Positions 1 to 4,928 of a stretch of 7,461 nt of DNA are shown here, one piece after another (the stretch's first letter is position 1; every line of letters begins with the position of its first letter). Origin of the DNA: Deltaproteobacteria bacterium (lineage in GTDB: Bacteria; Myxococcota; B64-G9); the NCBI GenBank assembly GCA_003647095.1, contig QMME01000191.1, positions 1-7,461 on the forward strand, written 5' to 3'. Under the pieces are notes generated by a model. That model searched no databases and had not been told where the DNA came from. It saw nothing but the letters and a program-made list of their open reading frames with translations. The position numbers and the translations under genes are program-made.

Positions 1-134
1 ATCTTTCCATCCTGCCAGGGGCTGACCCCCCCCCCCGCAAGATCCAGCCAGCAGCTCGCCGCCGCCAGTGCGACCAGCAAAGTCGCTCCCATCAAGATGC
101 TTGCCAGCTTGTGACGCCTCATCACCTCCGGCAT
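1..134 (-). CDS. Hypothetical membrane-anchored or lipoprotein-like protein, N-terminal fragment
   Basis: This is the start of a gene that leaves the window at its left edge; 44 complete codons are visible. The preferred start is the ATG at 134-132, preceded by a purine-rich stretch with AAAGGGG about 7 bases upstream. A second in-frame ATG at 122-120 has GGAGGT almost touching it and is less well spaced. The peptide begins with basic residues (R6, R7, H8, K9), then a hydrophobic stretch at about residues 10-27, then Cys28 in the context A-A-S-C. That resembles a lipobox, although Ala rather than Leu at -3 is not the best match. It could equally be an uncleaved transmembrane anchor. Just after it comes a Gly run encoded by an 11-base G tract. 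Too little is visible to name a family. Reality of the gene is inferred from the start signal and the signal-peptide-like N-terminus. Confidence 0.5.
   Translation of the reverse strand, partial: MPEVMRRHKLASILMGATLLVALAAASCWLDLAGGGVSPWQDGK
26..36. repeat. 11-base C/G homopolymer inside the left-edge gene
   Basis: Eleven consecutive C on the plus strand read as G in the minus-strand gene and encode glycines just after the hydrophobic N-terminal segment (residues 33-37). All three reading frames after the tract stay open to the window edge, so this window cannot show which tract length is the productive one. Such runs are slippage-prone in replication and also error-prone in sequencing. Confidence 0.9.
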
Positions 135-240
135 GACCCGTCCCCTTTCCTCCCGCAGCCTGCTCGCCCCGGCCACCGCCCTGCCCTGCCGTCCCGTGCG
201 GATGGAAGATAGTATGCCACGGATCGGGGGAGGGCGGGGG

Positions 241-266
241 AAAGAAACAACAACGGGATCAACCCC
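241..266 (-). terminator. Weak candidate terminator downstream of trxB
   Basis: Read on the minus strand, a short GGGG/UCCC stem with a UUGA loop (266-255) is followed by a U-rich stretch (GUUGUUGUUUCUUU, 254-241). The stem is only 4 bp with one G-U pair, so this is a weak intrinsic terminator at best. It lies about 95 bases past the trxB stop codon. Its position and U-richness are its main support. Confidence 0.22.
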
Positions 267-298
267 TTTATTTCACGAGTAATTGCGGGTTGGTAGTA

Positions 299-334
299 CG
301 GCGGGTAGTCGGTCTTTCGAAGACGGGCCCGCCG
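299..334. repeat. Two-tier inverted repeat after trxB
   Basis: CGGCGGG (299-305) pairs with CCCGCCG (328-334). Inside it, GTCTT (312-316) pairs with AAGAC (320-324) across a 3-base loop. The two stems are separated by an asymmetric internal loop (306-311 against 325-327). No T tract follows on either strand, so it is not a classical intrinsic terminator. It may protect the 3' end of the trxB transcript or attenuate transcription. The rest of the 135-361 gap holds only an AT-rich patch at about 241-285 and no supportable gene. Confidence 0.4.
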
Positions 335-361
335 GTTCGTCGGTCCGGTAACAGGTGAGCT

Positions 362-1324
362 TTATTCCACCCGGTCGAACTGGCGCGCCGGGGTGTCGGT
401 GTCGAGCATCTCCTGGATCTTGACGATGGCGGTGATGCCGTCTCCCACGGCGGTGCCGATCTGCCGGGCCGACCGCGTGCGCACGTCCCCGGCGGCGAAG
501 ATACGCGGGTGGCTGGTACGCATGTCGAGATCCACCTTGACGAAGCCCCAGTCGTCGAGCTCGACGACGTCCCGGGCGAAGTCGGAGTTGGGCAGCAGCC
601 CCACGAAGACGAACACCGCCGCCACGTCCAGGGTGCTGGACTCGCCGCTCTTGAGGTTCTTCACCCGCAGGCCGGTGACCTCGTTCTCGCCGAGGATCTC
701 CTCCACCACCGTGTCCCAGAGCACCGTGGCGTTGTCGGCGGCCAGGAATCGCTCCTGCAGTACCTTTTCCGCGCGCAGCTTGTCGCGCCGGTGGATCAGC
801 GTCACCCGGTCGACCACCCGGGTCAGGTAGACGGCCTCCATCACCGCCGAGGAACCGCCTCCCACCACGGCCACGTGCTTGCCCTTGAAAAAGGGCCCGT
901 CGCAGGTGGCGCAGACGCTCACTCCCTTGCCCATGAGCTTGCCCTCGCCGGGGGCGCCCAGCGGCTTGTGGCGCGAGCCCGAGGCGATGAGCACCGCCCG
1001 GGCCCGGTGGCTGCCGCCCGCGCAGTGCACGGTGACCGCATCTTCCGCCGCCTCCAGGCGCTCGACCTGGTCGAAGGTGACGGAGGCGCCGAACTTCTCG
1101 GCCTGGACGCGCATGAGATCGGCCAGCTGGGCGCCGGAGTCGATGTCGGGCACCCCGGGGTAGTTCTCCACCCGGTCGATGATGTTCACCTGCCCGCCGC
1201 CGCCCATCATGTCCAGCAGCACCGTGTCCAGGCCGCCGCGCCCGGCGTAGATGCCGGCGGCCATGCCGGCCGGCCCGGCGCCGATGATCACCAGATCGTG
1301 CATCTTGTTTTCGTCTTCACTCAT
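362..1324 (-). CDS. trxB: Thioredoxin-disulfide reductase (TrxB)
   Basis: This cytoplasmic flavoenzyme passes electrons from NADPH through FAD and a redox-active disulfide to thioredoxin. At 320 residues it has normal length for the low-molecular-weight bacterial family. The FAD-binding GAGPAG is at residues 15-20. The active-site CATCDG is at 138-143, with the redox cysteines C138 and C141 and the proton donor D142. The NADPH-binding loop GGGSSA is at 155-160, and HRR at 178-180 with R184 is the usual 2'-phosphate-binding arginine cluster. The second FAD motif, AAGDV, is at 277-281 and is followed by R287-Q288. The NADPH loop departs from the usual GGGDSA by Asp to Ser. The ATG at 1324-1322 is preceded by GGGAG with a 7-base spacer. 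Met8 is a possible internal start, but it would remove only a short charged leader. The gene lies 105 bp downstream of the tricorn gene on the same strand and has its own promoter. Confidence 0.96.
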   Translation of the reverse strand: MSEDENKMHDLVIIGAGPAGMAAGIYAGRGGLDTVLLDMMGGGGQVNIIDRVENYPGVPDIDSGAQLADLMRVQAEKFGASVTFDQVERLEAAEDAVTVHCAGGSHRARAVLIASGSRHKPLGAPGEGKLMGKGVSVCATCDGPFFKGKHVAVVGGGSSAVMEAVYLTRVVDRVTLIHRRDKLRAEKVLQERFLAADNATVLWDTVVEEILGENEVTGLRVKNLKSGESSTLDVAAVFVFVGLLPNSDFARDVVELDDWGFVKVDLDMRTSHPRIFAAGDVRTRSARQIGTAVGDGITAIVKIQEMLDTDTPARQFDRVE

Positions 1325-1356
1325 GGTATCGCTCCCGGTAGTGTCACTGGCGAGCC

Positions 1357-1385
1357 AGCATAATCATCCCCGCCCGGGTTGACAA
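1357..1385 (-). promoter_or_regulatory. Sigma70-like promoter of trxB
   Basis: On the minus strand, TTGTCA (1385-1380) matches the -35 consensus at 5 of 6 bases. It is followed after exactly 17 bp by TATGCT (1362-1357), a 4 of 6 match to the -10 box. A transcription start near 1350 would give a leader of about 26 bases carrying the trxB ribosome binding site at 1336-1332. It lies just past the tricorn stop codon, so trxB need not depend on read-through. Confidence 0.6.
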
Positions 1386-1429
1386 GGCAGGTGCCCTTTT
1401 TTGTTGTGCCCGCCCGGCCCCGATTGGTT

Positions 1430-4400
1430 CTATTTATCACTGCCGGGGTCGGGGGGCCGGGGCGGCAGGCGCGGAGGACGTTTCTCGATCTGCTGCAGGA
1501 TCACGCCGATGGCCCGGTCGAGCTGGGGATCTTTGCCCCGCAGCACCTGCCCGGGCGGGTTGTCCACCTCGATGTCGGGATCCACCCCGTGGTTTTCGAT
1601 CATCCACTTGCTGTCCATGTCGTAGTAGGCGAACTCGGGCATGGTGACGTAGCCGCCGTCGACCAGGTTGGGAGTGCCGCGGATGCCCACCACCCCGCCC
1701 CAGGAGCGCTTGCCGATGAGCGGGCCCAGGCCGTAGCGGCGGAAGAAGTGAGGAAACAGGTCCCCGTCCGAGGCCGACCACTGGTTGAGCAGGCACACCT
1801 TGGGGCCCAGGTGGGCGGCGTCGGGGTAGGTGAAGGGTTCGGCGTTGCGCGGTGCGCTCATGCCGGCCACCTGGCGGCGCAGGCGCTCCAGCAGCATCTC
1901 GCTGACGAAGCCGCCGCCGTTCCAGCGCACGTCGATGATCAGCCCCTGCTTGCGCACCTGGGGGTAGAAGGTGCGGGCGAACTCGCGCACCCCCCAGCCG
2001 CTCATGTCGGGCAGGTGGATGTAGCCCACCCGGCCGCCGGTCTTTTTCTCCACGTAGCGGCGGTTGCGCTCCACCCAGTCCAGGTAGCGCAGCTTGCTGT
2101 CGTGGGCGACGGGCACCACGGTGATCTCCCGGCTGCCGCTGGCGGAGGGAATGCGGTTGATGCGCAGCCGCACCTGCTTGCCGGCCCGGTCGAGCAGCAG
2201 CTGGCCGGGCTGCTGCGGCAGGCGCAGCTCGTGACCGTCGATGGCCAGGAGGTAGTCGCCCGCCTTGACGTTGAGGCCCGGCTGCCGCAACGGCGAGCGG
2301 TACTTCTTCCAGCCCGGCAGTCCCGCGAAGATGTGGCGGATGCGCCAGCGCCCGCTGGCGGCATCGGCCTCGAGCTCGGCACCCAGCAGTCCCACCGACA
2401 CCGACGGCGGCCGGGGCCGCTCGCCGCCGCCCACGTAGGAGTGGCCCGAGCCCAGCTCGCCGATCATCTCGCCGATGAGGTAGACCAGGTCCGAGCGGTG
2501 GGCCACGTGGGGCAGCAGCGCGGCGTAGCGCCGGCGCAGCGCCACCCAGTCCACCCCGTGCATGTTGGCGGCGTAGTAGTAGTCGCGCTCCAGGCGCCAG
2601 GCCTCGGCGAAGATCTGCCGCCACTCGGCCGCCGGGTCGAGCAACAGGCGCAGGTCGTCGAGCTTGACCGGCTTGATGTCCGGGCCGGGTTTCTGGTCGG
2701 GCTTGGGCTCCACCAGGTAGAACTTGCCCTGGCTCCGGTAGACCAGCTTGCTGCCGTCGGCGCAGGTCTCGTACGACTGGACCGGGGCATGTACCTGCTG
2801 GAGCTTGCGTTCCTTCAGGTCGTACAGCTTCAGGGCTCGCTTTGTGGCTGGCTTGTCGCGCAGTGCCGGGTCGGGGTTTTCCAGCCACAGCAGCTTGTTC
2901 TCCAGGGCGCGCAGGTCGGAGTAGTTGCCCGGGGGCACCGGGAAGGCCACCGCCCGGTCGACGATGCCGGCCAGGTCGACCTTGACGACGACGGGCTTTT
3001 TCTTCTCCGCGGACTTCTTCTTCTCCTGCTCCCGCTCCGATTCTTTCTCTCCCACCCGGTCGTCGCGGGGAGCGAACGGCGAGGGCGTGTCGGCGGCCAG
3101 GCTCAGGGCGTAGGGCCGCTGGCAACGCACGTAGGCGTAGTTGGACTCGAAGCGGGGCATGAGCGGGTCGAGATCGCGGCAGGAGACGAAGTACAGGTAC
3201 TTGCCCGCGGGGTCGAACACGGGATCCCGGTCATCGGTGTCGGGCCCGGTCAGGCGCGAGCGCTTGCCGCTGCTGCTGTCGAACAGGAAGATGGAGTAGA
3301 AGAGGTTCTCCCCGGGCCTGGCGTAGGCCAGCCAGCGGCTGTCTGGCGACCAGGAGTACTGGCGGATCTCCCAGTAGCGGGCCCGGTCCACCAGGGTGAG
3401 CTTCTTGCTGTCGATGTCCAGCCACCACAGCTTGAGGTTCTTGTCGGCGAAGGCGAGCTTCTTGGAATCCGGCGACCACTGCAGCTGGAAACGCATGCAA
3501 CCGCCGTTGCCGGTCAGTCGCCGGGCCGGGCCGGAGCCGTCGGCGGGGCGGAGGTAGACCTCGTACTCGCCGCTGGCGTCGGAGAGGTAGGCGATCCACT
3601 TGCCGTCCGGAGACCACTGGGCGGAGCGCTCGCGGGAAGCGGAGGAATTGCTCAGGTTGATGGTGCGGCCTTCCTGGGCGGGTATGGAAAACAGCTCGCC
3701 CCGGGCCACGATGAGCAGGCGCCTGGCGTCGGGGGCCAGCCAGAACTCGCTCAGCCAGGGGGAGGCGTCGATGAAGTGCGGGCGCCGCAGCACCCGGTCG
3801 CTGGGCACGGAGACGGGGATCTTTTCCGCCCGCTCGCTCTTCAGGTCGTAGCGGTAGAGCCAGCCGCCCAGTTCGAAGACGATGGCGCCGGGCCCCAGGG
3901 CGGGGAACTTGACGTCGTAGTCGCTGAAGCTGGTCAGCCGCCGTTCCCGTTTGCTCTCCAGGTCGTACACCCAGAGGTTGGCCCGGCCGCCGCGCTCGGA
4001 GACGAAGTAGATCTTGTCGCCGGACCACATGGGAAAGTCGTCCACCCCGGCGTAGCTGGTCAGGCGCCGGTTGCTGCGGGTGCGGAAATCGTAGAGGTAG
4101 ATGTCCTGGGCCAGGCCGCCGCGGTAGCGCTTCCAGGTGCGGAAGGCCCGGAAGGTGGGGGTGTAGGCCGCCCGCCGGCCGTCGGGTGCCAGCGAGAGGA
4201 AGCCCGAGTAGGGCAGCGGCAGCGGCCGGGGCGGGCCGCCCTGCGGCGACACCGCCCAGATGCGTCCCATGAAGACGTTCCACTGGTCGCGCCGGGAGCG
4301 GTAGAGGATGCGCCCGTCGGGGCTCCAGCCGATGACGGCGTTGTCGGGACCGAAGCGATCGGGGATGCCCGGGGAGATGTCCGGCGAGTAGGTCAAGCGG

Positions 4401-4708
4401 CGCGGCTCGCCGCCCGTTGCCGGCATGACGTAGACCTCGCGGTTGCCGTCGTAGTCGCCGGTGAAGGCGATCCACTTGCCGTCGGGCGAAAAGCGCGGAA
4501 ACAGCTCCTCGCCCGGATGCGCGGTGAGCCGCGATGCCTGCCCGCCCCGGAGCGGTGCCGTCCACAGGTCGCCGGCGTAGACGAACACCACCCGCTCGGC
4601 GGACAGGTGGGGAAAGCGCAGCAGGCGTGCCTCGCCGGCCCGCCCGGCGAGGGGCAGCACCAGCAGCACAGACAAGGCCAGCAGGACCGGGACTCTTTTC
4701 GGTGACAT
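1430..4708 (-). CDS. Exported tricorn protease homologue (S41 family)
   Basis: The 1092-residue product is a tricorn-type serine peptidase, close to the roughly 1070 residues of archaeal tricorn, which cuts oligopeptides into short ones. A Sec signal peptide (hydrophobic core 7-21, probable cleavage after A24) sends it to the periplasm or outside. Two beta-propellers follow, about 30-320 and 320-690, marked by repeated S-P-D-G/S blade motifs (74-77, 129-132, 366-369, 412-415, 454-457). A Lys/Glu-rich insert spans 550-571. The core domain starts near 690, a PDZ-like domain lies at about 770-866, and the C-terminal catalytic domain runs from about 870 to 1075. Likely catalytic residues are H756, nucleophile S980 followed by D981 (the acidic S1 residue of tricorn), and E1038; G931-G933 match the oxyanion region. 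The residue before H756 is Gly, where archaeal tricorn has Ser. The ATG at 4708-4706 has AAAGGAG 6 bases upstream. The reading frame stays open upstream to 5266, but that extension lies antisense to the receptor gene and looks non-coding. Confidence 0.93.
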   Translation of the reverse strand: MSPKRVPVLLALSVLLVLPLAGRAGEARLLRFPHLSAERVVFVYAGDLWTAPLRGGQASRLTAHPGEELFPRFSPDGKWIAFTGDYDGNREVYVMPATGGEPRRLTYSPDISPGIPDRFGPDNAVIGWSPDGRILYRSRRDQWNVFMGRIWAVSPQGGPPRPLPLPYSGFLSLAPDGRRAAYTPTFRAFRTWKRYRGGLAQDIYLYDFRTRSNRRLTSYAGVDDFPMWSGDKIYFVSERGGRANLWVYDLESKRERRLTSFSDYDVKFPALGPGAIVFELGGWLYRYDLKSERAEKIPVSVPSDRVLRRPHFIDASPWLSEFWLAPDARRLLIVARGELFSIPAQEGRTINLSNSSASRERSAQWSPDGKWIAYLSDASGEYEVYLRPADGSGPARRLTGNGGCMRFQLQWSPDSKKLAFADKNLKLWWLDIDSKKLTLVDRARYWEIRQYSWSPDSRWLAYARPGENLFYSIFLFDSSSGKRSRLTGPDTDDRDPVFDPAGKYLYFVSCRDLDPLMPRFESNYAYVRCQRPYALSLAADTPSPFAPRDDRVGEKESEREQEKKKSAEKKKPVVVKVDLAGIVDRAVAFPVPPGNYSDLRALENKLLWLENPDPALRDKPATKRALKLYDLKERKLQQVHAPVQSYETCADGSKLVYRSQGKFYLVEPKPDQKPGPDIKPVKLDDLRLLLDPAAEWRQIFAEAWRLERDYYYAANMHGVDWVALRRRYAALLPHVAHRSDLVYLIGEMIGELGSGHSYVGGGERPRPPSVSVGLLGAELEADAASGRWRIRHIFAGLPGWKKYRSPLRQPGLNVKAGDYLLAIDGHELRLPQQPGQLLLDRAGKQVRLRINRIPSASGSREITVVPVAHDSKLRYLDWVERNRRYVEKKTGGRVGYIHLPDMSGWGVREFARTFYPQVRKQGLIIDVRWNGGGFVSEMLLERLRRQVAGMSAPRNAEPFTYPDAAHLGPKVCLLNQWSASDGDLFPHFFRRYGLGPLIGKRSWGGVVGIRGTPNLVDGGYVTMPEFAYYDMDSKWMIENHGVDPDIEVDNPPGQVLRGKDPQLDRAIGVILQQIEKRPPRLPPRPPDPGSDK

Positions 4709-4737
4709 CCGCCACTCCTTTCGCTGTTGTCGCCGGC

Positions 4738-4767
4738 AAGATAACGCAGCGGGGAGCTGTTGGCCAG
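4738..4767 (-). promoter_or_regulatory. Possible promoter of the tricorn gene
   Basis: On the minus strand, TATCTT (4743-4738) is a 4 of 6 match to a -10 box, 18 bp after CTGGCC (4767-4762), which matches the -35 box poorly. The position is suitable, about 30 bases before the start codon and just upstream of the strong ribosome binding site at 4721-4715. Treat it as a weak prediction. Confidence 0.25.
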
Positions 4768-4825
4768 GGGTACTTGCCTGCGGCGGCTCCTGCGGCAAGC
4801 GGAGGTTTCCTCGCCCCGGAAACTG

Positions 4826-4854
4826 TTGCCGGCCCGGGTGGTCTTGGCTAGCAT
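4826..4854 (+). promoter_or_regulatory. Sigma70-like promoter of the TonB-dependent receptor gene
   Basis: TTGCCG (4826-4831) and TAGCAT (4849-4854) each match consensus at 4 of 6 positions, with an exact 17 bp spacer. Transcription would start near 4861 and leave a leader of about 68 bases. The element sits in the divergent region shared with the tricorn gene. I see no clear Fur box or other operator. Confidence 0.45.
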
Positions 4855-4914
4855 GAAGGCCACGGAGTGTGTGGGTCGGGAAGGAACCGGTGGTGTTCCG
4901 GGCGGCAACGGAAG

Positions 4915-4920
4915 AAGGAG
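4915..4920 (+). promoter_or_regulatory. Ribosome binding site that sets the receptor start
   Basis: AAGGAG lies 8 bases before the GTG at 4929 and only 2 bases before the in-frame GTG at 4923. A third GTG at 4869 would add 20 residues ahead of the basic N-region of the signal peptide. The spacing therefore favours 4929. Confidence 0.7.
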
Positions 4921-4928
4921 CAGTGGCA

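Noticed and set aside
202..282. A 26-codon plus-strand frame in the gap left of trxB
   Set aside because: It has no ribosome binding site and no recognisable features, and it is short enough to occur by chance.
285..345. Possible tRNA-like sequence because of GGTTCG and GC stems
   Set aside because: No cloverleaf can be formed: the acceptor pairing, anticodon arm and a proper T-arm are missing.
509..1363. A 284-codon open frame on the plus strand antisense to trxB
   Set aside because: It is codon-aligned with trxB, has a His/Ala/Gly-rich composition and no recognisable domain, while trxB has all family motifs.
1388..1407. T-run with repeated GTGCCC as a terminator for the tricorn gene
   Set aside because: The GTGCCC copies are direct, not inverted, and the T-run is on the wrong strand for tricorn transcription.
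1379..4705. A 1108-codon open frame on the plus strand antisense to the whole tricorn gene
   Set aside because: It is codon-aligned with the tricorn gene, so its stops could only come from sense TTA, CTA or TCA codons. In the tricorn gene these are absent except TCA for Ser2, which supplies its stop. The product is low-complexity, rich in Ala, Gly, Val, Gln and His, and shows no recognisable domain.
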